Shown here one piece after another: positions 1 through 11,252 of a stretch of DNA of 64,000 nucleotides. How positions within the stretch are numbered: the stretch's first letter is position 1; every line of letters starts with the position of its first letter. The position numbers and the translations under genes are program-made. The notes under the pieces are model-generated. The model was given only the letters and a program-made list of their open reading frames with translations. It did no database searches and was not told the origin of the DNA. This stretch comes from Dasypus novemcinctus (lineage: Eukaryota; Chordata; Mammalia; Cingulata; Dasypodidae): the NCBI RefSeq assembly GCF_030445035.2, contig NC_080676.1, positions 9,834,940 to 9,898,939 of the forward strand, given 5' to 3'.

Positions 1-540
1 TAGCTCTAAAGCTGGGCCTGCCCGCCCTTGGCCTTCTCCATTAACTCGCTCCCTGCTAGCTCATTGAGGGAAAGAAATGTCACCGCTGCACTAACCGAGT
101 GCGCGCCTTCATCGGCATTCCTCCCCGCAGTACCTGCCCTTCCATATCTCAAACCCAAGGGCTTTTAGTGTAACATTAAGTTAATGCTTAAAATAAAACA
201 GCCCCAAACACGACGCTTCTGTTCTCTTTTCCCATTCGACCTCCTGCCCTCTACCAACCTCGAATTGTACTTGTCAAGTTCATGCCACACCCTAAACACA
301 TCCCAACACACACACCCATCAGACCTGGGGTAACACGCAGAGAAACCCTCAGAGTAAAGATGGGTGCCATGGTATGACCTGGAGTGGCACAGCCCAGTGA
401 AAAGCAAAAAAAGAAAGTGCCTGTAAGGGATGAGAAGCATCTTAGAGCCGTCTGCGGGCCAAGAGCCAGCCCTGGACAGTAGCTGGGTACAATGGAGCCA
501 CTTGCCAGCCCGCTCAAGTGGCCACCAAAAGAGTGAAACA
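1..540. other. Intergenic, nothing recognised
   Basis: Unique-looking sequence with several open frames on the minus strand that show no codon structure or known motif. No repeat, RNA gene or promoter was recognised. Confidence 0.5.
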
Positions 541-632
541 CAGGGAGCGGGTGTAGCTCGGTGATTAAGTGCCACCTTCCTCATACAAGGTCCCGGGTTC
601 AATCGCTGACCCCGGTACCTCAGAAAAAGAAA
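541..632 (+). repeat. Short tRNA-derived SINE monomer (DAS-related)
   Basis: A unit of about 90 bp has a tRNA-like A box (TAGCTCGGTGATTAAG) and B box (GGTTCAATCG), followed by a short A-rich tail. It is flanked by 14-bp near-identical target duplications, AAAAGAGTGAAACA at 527-540 and AAAAGAATGAAACA at 633-646. The flanks show that the monomer retroposed by itself. It resembles the units in the arrays at 4.85, 47.9 and 58.3 kb. Confidence 0.75.
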
Positions 633-959
633 AAAAGAATGAAACAATGCCATCGGGGCGGGCCGCTTGTTAAGGATTAAGGGGAAGAAACCATGCATTC
701 GGAGGGTGGGGGAGGGGGCAGTAGAGCCCCTAAGACCACTGAATGACCACACCTGACTCAGAGGCCAGGAAAGAATGCAGCTTCAGGCGTCACTTATCCT
801 GTGGGCCTACCTCTCCCATAGGCAGCCTGGTAATTGGACAACACGAAACTAGGAAGAGGTACCAGGCACAGTGGCAGCTGGCAGTGGCAGCTGGGAAGGA
901 GAGGACTCTGTCCATTTATCTAGGCTGAGCACTGACGGAGAAGCATGTGACCTTGGCCT

Positions 960-1500
960 GAGCCAATCAATGCCTTGCATTTCCTTGGTCACAGTGATTG
1001 GCTCAGCCACGTGCATGTGATCCCTTCAGAGCCAATGAGACTCAATGGCTCGGCGGGGCGTGCCGTGAGGAAGTCAGTGTGTTTCTTTCCCGACGGGACT
1101 TGGAGCAGAGGAGATGCAGTGCACAGAGAGACTGGTCCGTCTTGCCATCGTGAGGAAACGCCTGGAGCTGAGCTGGCCATCTTGTAGTTCCTGAGATTAC
1201 AGTGAACACAGCGCACGAGTCTCAAGGAGAGAGAAATTAAATCCGCATGACATTGTTGGAGTCCTGAATCCAGCCATACCTGAAGTTAATTCTCCTGGAT
1301 TTTCAGTGATGTGAGCCAAAGAACTTCCCTTTTGCTGATTCAAACCTCACTCCTCTGCGCTGGAGGTGGGAACGGAGGTAGGGGTTCCCTGGACTGGTTC
1401 TGGCATCTGCCAACATAAGATTTAAAAGAGTTTCTAGCAGGAGAAGATTATAATACAAATTAATTTGAACCATTCCCATTATTCTCATTTTAGGTGTGCA
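960..1500 (+). mobile_element. Possible LTR remnant (ERVL-like), uncertain
   Basis: The block from about 1090 to 1330 (GCCATCTTG, CTGAGATTACAG, CCAGCCATACCTGAAG, GTGAGCCAAAGAACTTCCC) resembles the 3' part of several mammalian ERVL-type LTRs. No clean ends or flanking duplications were found. This is a fossil at best and the family is not assigned. Confidence 0.3.
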
Positions 1501-1574
1501 AAATATCCTTGATATCCCCTTTATTCAAAGTACTGCCTTTATCCCATTCTTGTAGTCATGGTAAAAAAAAAAAA

Positions 1575-1690
1575 ATCTGGGGTCATTTTTTCCCGTTGTT
1601 CCTTTTTGCTGTTTTATTGAAGTTAAACGTACCAGCCATAAAGTGCACAAATCTTAAGCACACTTAATGGATTTTAACATATATAAAACA
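1575..1690 (-). repeat. Short L1M-like 3' end fragment
   Basis: TTTTATTGAAGTTAAACGT followed by CCATAAAGTGCACAAATCTTAAG resembles the antisense 3' end of old L1M elements. It is short and diverged. Confidence 0.45.
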
Positions 1691-1810
1691 AGTGACTTAA
1701 CCTCTTTGGGTATCAGTGTGCTCATTTGTCAAATTAGGTTGATGAGGCAGCATTTCTTCAAAAAGAGCTCCACTATCCTCCCAGTGACTTTCTTACAAGC
1801 CATTGACTCC

Positions 1811-2167
1811 TGTAGTGGATTGAATCATGCCACCCACAAAGACACATTCAAGTTCTGATCCCTGGTCCTGTGGATGTGGATTCATTCATAAATAGGGTCT
1901 CTGAACTGGATCAGAGTGGGTCTTAATCCAGTATGAGTGGAATCCTCATAAGGCCAGGAAATTTGGATGCAAAAGTACAAGCCACAGGCAGAGACAGAAG
2001 TTGATTGCCAGCAAGTCATCTGCAGATCACTACAGATTTTGAAGAAGGCATGGCCAGCTGATATCTTGATATCAGACTTCTAGCTTCCAAAACGTGAGCC
2101 AGTAAACTGTTGCTTAAGCCAACCATTCTGTGATATTTTGTTATAGCAGCTCTGGCAAACGAAGACA
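1811..2167 (+). mobile_element. MLT1-type MaLR solo LTR (fossil)
   Basis: The sequence follows the MLT1 consensus layout: TGTAGTGGATTGAATCATGCC at the start, a GATCCCTGGTCCTGTG block, a CTTCTAGCTTCCAAAACGTGAG block, then a TTGTTATAGCAGCTCTGGCAAAC end, with TG...CA termini. It is 357 bp, with no internal retroviral sequence beside it. MaLR LTRs of this type date from before or around the eutherian radiation. Confidence 0.8.
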
Positions 2168-3220
2168 ATACCCATTTTGCAGGTTTTGCTACACATTTGC
2201 ATACCACAGCAACTGCATCATGATTGCAGTGTATGTTGTACCCCACATCTAATGCAGTGGCCCTGGCATAGTGGGTATTGGATAAGTCTTTGTTGGGTTG
2301 AGTTCCCCGAGGTCTCCTCTGACACTGCCTCTGGAAGAGCCCAGCTTTGGAAGCAGTAGGCTGTTAACTAAAGAGCTCATGGCCCACAGTATTGCCACAG
2401 CACCCAGCGAGGGAAACAGGAAACCCCATCACTGCCCCACTGGTAAATGCTCATATGGAGGAGGTTTGATAAATTTTATTGGATGCGTGGATACATGAAT
2501 GGATGGATAGGTCTCAGTTCCAAAATGTTCAGGGAGAGACAACCAACTAAACAAAGAAAGCTGGTTCCATCCAAGGTAGGCTGTTGTCTCCACAGGAAAG
2601 GAGATTCCCTGGCCATCCACCCTGATGAGTATCATTCACATCAATTTCCGGTTTCTCCATAGTGAAACTATACATTCAGACTCCTCAGAAAACCTCTGGA
2701 GTTCAGCTTCTCGCTTTAAGCCATAACCAAACTAGAGTGTTTATAAATTGTTTGCTGAAGGATTTCTTTATGCCTGGTAATGTTAGATCAGCTGAGTAAG
2801 AAATATGCATATCAAATAGGATGCTTTGGGCAGCAATTTTTTAAAAACTCAGAAGTCTCCAAGTAGGCTGTTCTGAAGATCAGTTGTGTCAACAAGGACC
2901 CAGGCCTGTGTTCGCGTCCATCGCCTCAGTCTGTAACATCTACCTTCACAATCAGAAGATGGCCAATCCACTCGAAGCATCAGACCCTCACTAAAGTCCA
3001 AAAGCAAGAAGAAAGTAGAGCAGGACAGGACTATAGCCCTTCCTTGAAAGTCCTCAGCAGCTCACAATTTAGATCAATTCCAGGCAAAGAGGAAAGTTGG
3101 TTATGACAAGGGTTAACCTTTGGGATTGTGTCATGGCCACCCAATAGCTGTACATATTTGGGTTTCTGCAAGGACAGAAGGAGAAACTGTGACTTATGAT
3201 TGAGCAACCCACATGTCTGC
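2168..3220. other. Intergenic, nothing recognised
   Basis: About 1 kb between two solo LTRs with no recognised gene or repeat. The open frames here are short and overlap on both strands. Confidence 0.45.
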
Positions 3221-3862
3221 TGTACTAGTCAGCCAAAGAGGTGCTGATTCAAAATACCAGAAATCAGTTGGTTTTTATAAAGAGTATTTATTTGGGGTAG
3301 AAGTTTACAGTTACCAGGCCAATTAACATAAGTTCCTTCCCTCATCAAAGTCTTTCGCCAAGTGTTGGAGCAAGATGGCAGCCGATATCTACCAGGGTTC
3401 AGGCTTCCTGGGTTCCTCTCTTCCTGACAGTCATTCCTCTCTTGACTCAGCTCCTCTGTTTTCCTCACAAGGTCAGCTGTGGACTATAAGTTTCTCTAGG
3501 CTTTGCCTCTTTCTACAAGACCAGCTGTCGACTATCAGGTAAACAGCTATCTCTCTCCTTGGGGCTTCTGCTGTGTCTAAGGAGCCATCTCTATTCTTCT
3601 GTGTTCTTCTCCTATGTGTTCACTTCCTGGGCTCCAACTCAAAACTCCAGCATCAAAACTCCAACAGCAAAATCTCCAACTCTGTCCTTTGCCATGTCTT
3701 TTTTCTGTGAGTCCCTATCCATCAAGGGTGGGGACTCAATACCCTACTGACGTGGCCCAGTCAAAGCCCTAATCATAAATTAATCATGCCCAGGTACACA
3801 TCAGTTTATAAACATAATCCAATATCTATTTGTGGAATTCATAACTATATCAAACTTCTACA
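3221..3862 (-). mobile_element. Solo LTR, ERVL/MaLR-like, family not named (fossil)
   Basis: A 642-bp block has TG...CA termini and near-matching 5-bp flanks (TCTGC at 3216-3220, TCGGC at 3863-3867). On the minus strand an AATAAA signal lies about 70 bp from the 3' end, as in an R/U5 region, so the LTR points left. The same family gives the fragment at 19.09-19.26 kb. I associate this LTR with xenarthran genomes but cannot name it. A 5-bp duplication fits ERVL-type integration. Confidence 0.65.
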
Positions 3863-4845
3863 TCGGCCAACGCATGGTCATATTGGCAATCGTTGGCAAT
3901 CTCCAGTCCAATCCAAATTCAGCTAAGTAAATTATTTTTTAACTTTAAATAATAAATTTTCACAGTAAAATTGGATTACAGCCATTGACCAAGCAAGGAC
4001 TCGGTATAAAAGCTCTGGTGGCTTCTGAAGGCCCTTGGAGACAATGAGGGCCTTCTGGCTCCATTTACCACAGCTTCTCTCCAGCAAATTCAGAGACTCC
4101 TCAAGTGTGCTTGGCCTCTTCCTGGGTAAAGGTCAGAGCTCTGGAAGAAAGCAGCTCATTGTGTGGCTTTTCAGAACAGTCATCATTTGTTCCTTCTCAG
4201 TGAAATTCAACAGTGTGGGAAAAGAACCGAGTGCCCTTCAGCGTCTCGTGCCAGCTGCGCCTCGAGAGCACACCCACATGAGCCTGGATGAGTGCCACTG
4301 GGAGGGAGGAGTATGGGCGTGAGCAATGGCCCTGGAAGGGGCAGAGGTTGATGGCAAGAGAAGATTTCCCAGGAAGTGCCAAAAATGTCAACTAAAAGGC
4401 TTATCTACTAACAAGTGGTCCTTTATTTCTACCTTTTCTAGGCAATTACGGAGGCAGGACCAAGTCCTCCCCAGATACAGGGAATGTGTGTGTTTTGGGG
4501 GGGGGCGGGAAGAAAGAGAGAGAAAGAGGGTCTGTGTGTGTGTATAAGTGGGGGAAAGTAGGCAGAGAGTGAGTTTCACTGGGTCCACAGGGAAGGAAGA
4601 AAGTCCTGCCCCACATTTTCTTCCCTCCCTCCATATCACCTATATGTTAAATATAACTCCCTAGTTTGATGTGTGTTGTATTTTACATTAACAAAACCTT
4701 TATAAATTAATCAATGGAAATGGCTGGTTTCTAGAGGACTATATAGGAAGCTGTAAATTTCTGGATTCTAACCCAATTTCTAATTCTACTTTTATCTACT
4801 GCTTTTTAAAATATATAACTTATTTACCCATTCTGCTAATTTTTT
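3863..4845. other. Intergenic with purine-rich and TG-rich patch
   Basis: Mostly unrecognised. At about 4484-4550 there is a run of T/G and G, then AGAGAGA and TGTGTGTG repeats, which produces spurious Arg/Cys-rich and Pro/Ser-rich frames. Confidence 0.5.
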
Positions 4846-5312
4846 TTGAGGTACCAAGACCAGAGAAAGAACCCAGGACCTCATATGTGGGAGGCCAACA
4901 CTCAACCGCTGAGCCACATTGGCTCCCCTGAGTTGGCTCCCTCTTCTCTTTTGCTTATTGTCTGCTCATTTTTGTTGTTGTTCATTGTCTGCCTGTTGTC
5001 TGTTCATTGTTTTCTGCTTGTTGTCTGTTTCTGTTCTTTTTTAGGAGGCACCAGGAACTGAACCTGGAGGCTTCCATGTGGGAAGCAGGCACTCAACTGC
5101 TTGAGCCACTTCCACTCCCTGCTCATTTGTGTTTGCTTGTTTGCTCATTGTTGTGTCTTGGTGTTTTTTTTGCTCATTGTCTACTTGTTGTTTTTGTTCA
5201 TTGTCTCCTCCTTGTTTGTTTGTTTTCTTTAGGTGGCACAGGTAACTGAACCTGGGAACTCCTATGTGTGAGTCGAACACTCAACTTCTTGAGCCACATC
5301 CCTTCCCTATGT
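4846..5312 (-). repeat. Array of three short tRNA-derived SINE units
   Basis: Three antisense tRNA-like units lie at about 4846-4930, 5040-5120 and 5228-5310. Each shows the reverse complement of an A box (GGCTCAGCGGTTGAGT type) and a B box (GGTTC-containing), and starts from an A-rich tail seen here as T-rich. T/G-rich linkers with TTCATTGTCTG or CTCATTGT motifs separate them. The linkers resemble each other, so this looks like one trimeric SINE or repeated insertion of related units. Confidence 0.65.
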
Positions 5313-5640
5313 AAGGCTTTTAACAGATCTCTGAATATCTTTCTCTTTCCTCGTTCCAGAAATTACAGGACACTACTGACATTACAATAAATTTTTAGTT
5401 TAGGACTTTAAAGATAATATCTTTAACCTGATTTCAAAGAAACTTTAATGGAAATTAAATTTCAATACCCAAATAAAAATGTACATCATACACAAGATTA
5501 CACAACTCATATTTCAGTGCCAATCTTTTTCTGTAAACTCCTGGATTTCTTATTGCAGACTCAATGTAACTGAGACATCTAGTGTCCAATCTAAAGAAAA
5601 ACACCATTAAGAAATTGAGAAGACAGCCCATATGTAAACA
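5313..5640. other. AT-rich spacer, nothing recognised
   Basis: About 330 bp before an L1 fragment with no recognised element. It may be a diverged continuation of that L1. Confidence 0.4.
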
Positions 5641-6767
5641 TATGTAAAAATTTTGTAAATCATATGTAAAAGACAACCCAATTTTAAAATGGGCAAAAGA
5701 TCTGAATACACATTTCTCCAAAGAAATCATTAAAGTGGTAAGTAAGCACATGAAAACATGCTCAACATCATTAGCCATCAGGGAAATGCACATAAAAACT
5801 ACAAGATACTACTTCAAAAAAAAGAAAGAAAGAAAATAGCAAGTGCTGGCTAGAATGTGGAGAAATTGGATCCCATGGACATTGTTGGTGTGAATGTAAA
5901 TTGGTAGAGCTGCTGTGGAAAATGGTTTGGCTGTTCCTCAGAGCGTTAAACATTGAGCTACCATATAACTTGGCAATTCTACTTCTAGGCATATACCCAA
6001 AAGAATTGAAAGTAAAGATTCTAACAGATATTGCACATCAATATTCATAGTGGCATTATTCACAATAGCCAAAAGATGAAAGCAACCCAACTGTTGCTCA
6101 ATAGGTGACAGGATAAACAAAATGTGGTTTATATGTACAATGGAATATTAGATGTAAAAAAGAATGACATTCTGATACATGCTACAACATGGATGAACTT
6201 TGAAAACATCATTTTGAGTCTTGAAATAAGCCAGACACAAAAGTTACATGAAATAACTAGAATATGCAAATTCATTGAGACAGAAAATAGAGTCCAGGTT
6301 GGTGGGAGGGGGAGGAAGGGAGGACAGGGAGTTACCGCATAATGGACACAGGGTCTCTGGGGTGATGGATAAGTTTTGCTAATGGATGGTGGCAATGATA
6401 GTGCAAATGTGATTATGGCCCTGAATTGTGTGCTTGGGAGTGGTTGAGATGGGAAATTTTGTATTGTATATTTGTTACCACAATTAAAAAAGAGAGAGAG
6501 ACTAAAGAGACAATGACAATTCAATGACCCTAGACTAGATGTAATAATGGAGGAGAAAATGCCCTGAAGGATATTACTGGGACAACTGAAAAAAATTGGA
6601 ATAGAGATTTTATATTTTATATTAATTATTAATGTTAAATGTCTTTAACTTGATAACTGTACTTACTGTGGTTATATAAGTAAATACCCCTGTTCTTAGG
6701 AAGTACACATGGATGATTAAGTGGTAAAGGATCATAATGTATGTAACCGACTCTTAAATGTTTAGAA

Positions 6768-6820
<53 letters not shown>

Positions 6821-6985
6821 CAGATGGATAATAAGAGTAATGTAGTAAATGTGGCAAAATTTTAAAAGTTGGTAAATCTCCTTATTTGGGTAGGAAATAT
6901 ATTGAAATTCTCTGTATTATTTTTGCATTATTTTTGTAACTTTCCTGTAAATTTGAAATTACTCAAAATACAAGTTTTTTTTCTT
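5640..6985 (+). mobile_element. L1 fragment: ORF2 C-terminal region plus 3' UTR
   Basis: Text typical of the L1 ORF2 end is present: AATGGGCAAAAGATCTGAAT, TAGGCATATACCCAAAAGAA, CAACATGGATGAACTTTGAA. A 3' UTR follows and ends near 6985 in AT-rich sequence. It is 5'-truncated and not open in any frame, so it is an old copy. Its 3' UTR parallels the L1 at 60.9-61.7 kb, including the position of the GATA/GATG simple repeat. Confidence 0.8.
6768..6820 (+). repeat. (GATA)n microsatellite inside L1 3' UTR
   Basis: About 13 perfect GATA units are followed by imperfect GATG. The homologous site of the L1 at 61.5 kb carries a short imperfect GGATGGACAGATGGATGGAT, so the array probably grew from a seed within the L1 3' UTR. 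Confidence 0.9.
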
Positions 6986-7029
6986 TGTTTGTTTGTTTTT
7001 TTCAGAAGGACAAGTATCGCCTGTTGGGG

Positions 7030-8452
7030 AAAAAAAACACAATGAGATACCACTTCCCACCCATTAGAATGAGTAGAACAAAAAAAGACGGATGATAAAA
7101 AGTGCTGGGTAGGATGTGCTGGTGGGACTGTAAAATAATGCAGTCACTTTGGGTTTTTTTTTCTTTCATTTTTTAATTTTTTTAAAAGGTACTTAGATTA
7201 CATAAATGTTACAGAGAATATGTAGGGGATTACCATATGCCCTGCTCCACACCTCCCACATTTTCCCACATTGGCAACATCTTTCCTTAGTGTTGTACAT
7301 TCATTGCAATTGATCAAACACATTTTGGAGCATTGCCACTAAGCATTGATTATAGTTTACATTGTAGTTTACACTCTCTTCCGCTCAATTCTGTAGGTTA
7401 TGGCAAGATATATAATGGCATATATCTGTCATTGTAATGCTATTCAGGACAATTCCCAAGTCCCGAAAATGCCCCCGTGTTACACCTGTTTTTCCCTCTC
7501 TCTACCCTCAGAACCTCCAGTGGCCACTGCCTCCACATCCATGATTTTTTTCCATTGCTAGAATCACAATAAGTCTATAGTAGAATAACAGTGTCTATTC
7601 TAATCCATCATTCATTTCCCAATCCTGAGGATTCTGGGATGGCGATGCCCACTCCACCTCTAATTCAGGGGGGACTTCGATCCCATATGGCCAATGGATG
7701 GGACTGTCTTGCTTGCAGTTGTAGACTCTCTTGGTTCCTTGGTGTGGTGGTTGTCCATCCTCACTTCCTTGTTAGTTGTCCTGGGTGAGTTCAATGAACA
7801 GGTTAGTAGGTACTAAAGTTGTAAGTGTGCATCCAAGAGACTTAAATCTTTGAGATGCAACCACTTTGTAAAACAGTCTAGCAGTTTCTCAAAAGGTTAA
7901 ACAGAGAGTTGTATGATCTGGTAATTCCACTCTTAGGTGGAATACCCAAGAGAAATGAAAGCATATGTCTACACACAAACTTGTACACAAATATCCATAA
8001 CAGCAAAAAATGGAAACAAACCAAATGTCTGTCAACTGATGAAAGGATAAATAAAAGGTGGTATATCCAAACTACGGAATATTATTTGGCAGTAAAAACA
8101 AACGAAACATTGATGCATGCTACAGAATGGTTGAACTTTGAAAACATTGTGCTAAGAAACAGAATCAAGCCACGAAAGATCACATTTTGCATAATTCCAT
8201 TTCCATGAAATGCCCAGAATAAAAAATCTAATAGATTAGTGGTTGCCTAGGGCTGGGAGAGTTAGGGAGAAATTGTGAGTGACTCCCAATGGGTATGGGG
8301 ATTTGGGGTGGTGGTGGTGATGAAGTACTCTAAAATTGATTGTGGTGATGGTTGCACAATACTGTGAATATACAAAAACCCCTAAATTGTACATGTTAAG
8401 TATGTGAGTTGTGTGGTATGTGAATTATGCTTCAATAAAGCTGCTATTACAA
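7030..8452 (+). mobile_element. L1 fragment (ORF2 end and 3' UTR) split by another L1
   Basis: Part A (about 7030-7151, CACAATGAGATACCACTTCCCACCC) and part B (7855-8452, from GTAATTCCACTCTTAGG to TTCAATAAAGCTGCTATTAC) form one sense L1 tail. They are separated by an antisense L1 insertion at 7152-7854. The 3' end retains an AATAAA. It is diverged and carries many stops. Confidence 0.75.
7152..7854 (-). mobile_element. Antisense L1 3'-end insertion
   Basis: A T-rich start (poly-A on the other strand) leads into long L1 3' UTR sequence homologous to 26.43-27.6 kb (TTGGCAACATCTTTC..., GCATTGATTATAGTTTACATT...). Target duplications are ATGCAGTCACTTTG (7138-7151) and ATGCAACCACTTTG (7855-7868), 12 of 14 matching. 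It is a 5'-truncated insertion into the sense L1. Confidence 0.75.
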
Positions 8453-8629
8453 AGTGAATTGAAAGTAGTAACATATTTTAAATAATTAGTAAAATGATAA
8501 ATATGCACAGTAATTCATAATGTGCATATGAACATCTTTATGACCTTCCAGTTCTGGCAGACTTGAAAAGGCTGGAGCAACCTCATTGAATATCTCTACA
8601 AATTAAAATAAATAAATAAATCTTTTAAA

Positions 8630-9768
8630 AAAAAATACTTCATTGCCAAAAAATCCTAACCATCTGATCCTTTGATGAGTCAATCTTTTTCCAAGTGGAA
8701 GGTCTTGCCCCAGTGCTGAGACTGATGACTGATCAGGGTGCTGTTTGCTGAAGATTGGGGTGGCTGTGACAATTTCTTAAAATAAGACAGACGTGAAGTT
8801 TCCTGCTTTGACTGACTCTTCCTTTCACAAAACATTTCTCTGTAGCATGCAGTGCTGTTTGACAGCATTTTATCCACAGTAGGACTTCTTTCAAAATTGG
8901 AGTCAACCCCCTCACACCCTGCTGCTGCTTTATCTAAGTCGATTAATATTCTAAATCGTGTCTGGTCTTTTCAACAGTATTCACAACAACTTCACCAGGA
9001 GAGATTACATCCCAAGAAACTACTTTCTTGGCTCATCCATAACAAGAAACTCCTCGCCTGATAAAGTTTTACCATAATATTGCAGCAATTCAGTCACATC
9101 TTAGACTCCACTTGTAATTCTAGTGTTCTTGCTATTTCTACCACATCTGCAGTTTCTTTCTCCGTGGAAGTCTTGAACCCCTCAAAGTTATCCATAAGGG
9201 TTGGAATCAACTTCTTCCAAACTCCTGTTGTTATATATTGACCTCCTCCCATGAATATTATATTTTGACCTCCTCCCATGAAACGTCAATGCACTTAATG
9301 GCATCTAGAATGGTAAATCCTTTCCAGAAGGTCTTGGCTTTGCCTAGAAACATCAGAGGAATCACTATCTATGGCTGCTGTAGCCTTACAAAATGTACTT
9401 CTTATGTAATAATGCTTGAAAGTCACAATGACCCCTTGACCCATGGACTGAAGAATGGATGTTGTGTGAGCAGGCACAAAAGCAACATTCATCTTGTCCA
9501 TCTCTATCAGAGCTCTTGGGTGATGAGGTTCGTTGTCAATGAGGAGTCATATTTTGAAAGGAAATCTTTTTTTTATGAGCAGGTCTCAACAGTGGGCTTA
9601 CACTACTCTATAAATCATGTTGTAAACAGATATGCTGTGACCATTCACAGACCACAGACAGAGTAGATTTAACATAATTATTAAGGGCCCTAGGATTTCC
9701 AGAATAGTAAATAACCATTGGCTTCAACCTAGTCACAGCTGGATTAGCCCATTAAAAAGAAAGTTGGC
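8630..9768 (-). pseudogene. Tigger-type (pogo/Tc1-mariner) DNA transposon, transposase relic
   Basis: On the minus strand, short frames read as Tigger transposase. VPAHTTSILQSMGQGVIVTFKHYY (about 9480-9400) matches the conserved LPPNTTSLLQPMDQGVI stretch of the DDE domain. GVWKKLIPTL followed by EGFKTSTEKE and VVEIARTLEL matches the C-terminal region. The nucleotide text closely follows Tigger1-like copies as I remember them. The frame is broken by frameshifts and stops, no terminal inverted repeats were found, and the right side ends abruptly at the L1 poly-T at 9769. A small duplication of GACCTCCTCCCATGAA (9239-9254 and 9267-9282) adds a repeated MGGGQ motif. It is an inactive eutherian-age relic. 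Confidence 0.8.
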
Positions 9769-9962
9769 CTCTTTTTTTTTTTCTCTCGTTAATTTTTTTT
9801 AAAATGTTACATTAAAAAAATATAAGAGGTCTCCATATACCCCCCCTCACCCCACTCCTCCCACATCAACAACCTCTTTCATCATTGTGGCGCATTCATG
9901 GCATTTGGTGAATACATTTTGGAGCGCTGCTGCACCTCATGGATATTGGTTTACATTGTACT

Positions 9963-11117
9963 TTACACTGTATTCCCAGGTGTGCATGTATCGGTTTGTG
10001 TCCTTGTTTTCAGTTCTACTGGGTATATACCCAGTAGTGGAATTGCTGGGTCATATGGCAAATCTATAGCTAGTTTTTTGAGAAACTGCCAAACTGTCCT
10101 CCAGAATGGCTGGATCCTCCTGCATTCCCACCAGCAGTGGATGAGTGTTCCCATTCCTCCACTTCTTCTCCAGCACTTGTAATCTTCTGTTTTTTTCATA
10201 GCTGCCAATCTTATGGGAGTAAGATGGTATCTCATTGTAGTTTTGATTTGCATTTCCCTAATAGCTAGAGACTTGGAGCATTTTTTCATGTGGTTTTTAG
10301 CCATTTGTATTTCTTCTTTGGAGAAGTCTGTTTAAATCTTTTTCCCATTTTTTAAATGGGTTGTTTGTCTTTTTATTCTCAAGATATAGGAGTTCTTTAT
10401 ATATGCAGGATATGTCTCCTATCAGATATATGGTTACCAAATATTTTCTCCCATTGTGTAGGTTCTCTTTTCACTTTCATGACAAACTCCTTTGAGGTGC
10501 AGAGGGCTTTACTTTTGAGGAAGTCCCATTTATCTATTTGTTCTTTTGCTGCTCGTGCTTTGGGTGTGAAGTTCATGAAGCCATTTCCTATTACAAGGTT
10601 CTGTAGATGCTTCCCTACATTGCTTTCCAAAGTCTTTATGGTCTTAGCTCTTATATCTAGGTCTTTGATCCATCTTGAGTTGATTTTTGTATAAGATGTG
10701 AGTTGGTAATTCTCTTTCATTCTTTTACATATAGATATCCAGTTCTTCAGGCATCATTTGTTGAAGAGGCCATTCTCTCCCAGGTGAGAGGGTTTGGTGG
10801 CCTCATCGAAAATTATATGACTGTATATATGAGGATCTAATATCAGAACTCTCAGTTCGGTTCCATTGGTCTGTGTGTCTCTCCTTGTGCCAATACCATG
10901 CTGTTTTCACTACTGTAGCTTGGTAGTATGTTTTGAAGTCAGGTAGTGTGATTCCTCCAATTTCATTTTTCTTTTTCAATATGTCTTTGACTATTCGGGG
11001 CCTCTTTCCTTTCCAAATAAATTTCATAGCTAGTTTTTCTAGTTCCTTAAAGAATGCTGTGTTGATTTTTATTGGGATTGCATTGAATGTGTAGATCAGT
11101 TTTGGTAGGATAGACAT
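9963..11117 (-). pseudogene. L1 ORF2 C-terminal region remnants
   Basis: Three open pieces in different frames lie at 10803-11117 ([34 protein letters not shown]), 10397-10720 (WIKDLDIRAKTIKTLE, GNGFMNFTPKARAAKEQIDKW) and 9963-10304 ([33 protein letters not shown] with the Cys region). They are the usual thumb and C-terminal segments of L1 ORF2p in order. At least two frame shifts separate them. Confidence 0.85.
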
Positions 11118-11252
11118 CTTAAAAATATTTAGTCTACCTATCCATGAACAGTGAATATTCTTCCATTTATTTAAATCTTCTGTGATTGTATAGTTCTCTG
11201 TGTATAAGTCTTTTACATCTTTAGTTAAATTTATTCCTAGATATTTGATTTT

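Noticed and set aside
165-752. 195-codon minus-strand frame at the window start, considered as the end of an upstream gene
   Set aside because: No known motif. It runs through a SINE monomer (541-632), so it is not a conserved coding sequence.
743-1225. Short frames at 0.74-1.2 kb, considered as a small gene
   Set aside because: No motif. The sequence resembles LTR text in part, and frames on both strands overlap.
4846-5312. Regularly spaced repeats suggestive of a CRISPR array or a tRNA gene cluster
   Set aside because: The units are tRNA-derived SINEs with A-rich tails, diverged boxes and no foldable complete tRNA. CRISPR arrays are not expected in a mammalian genome.
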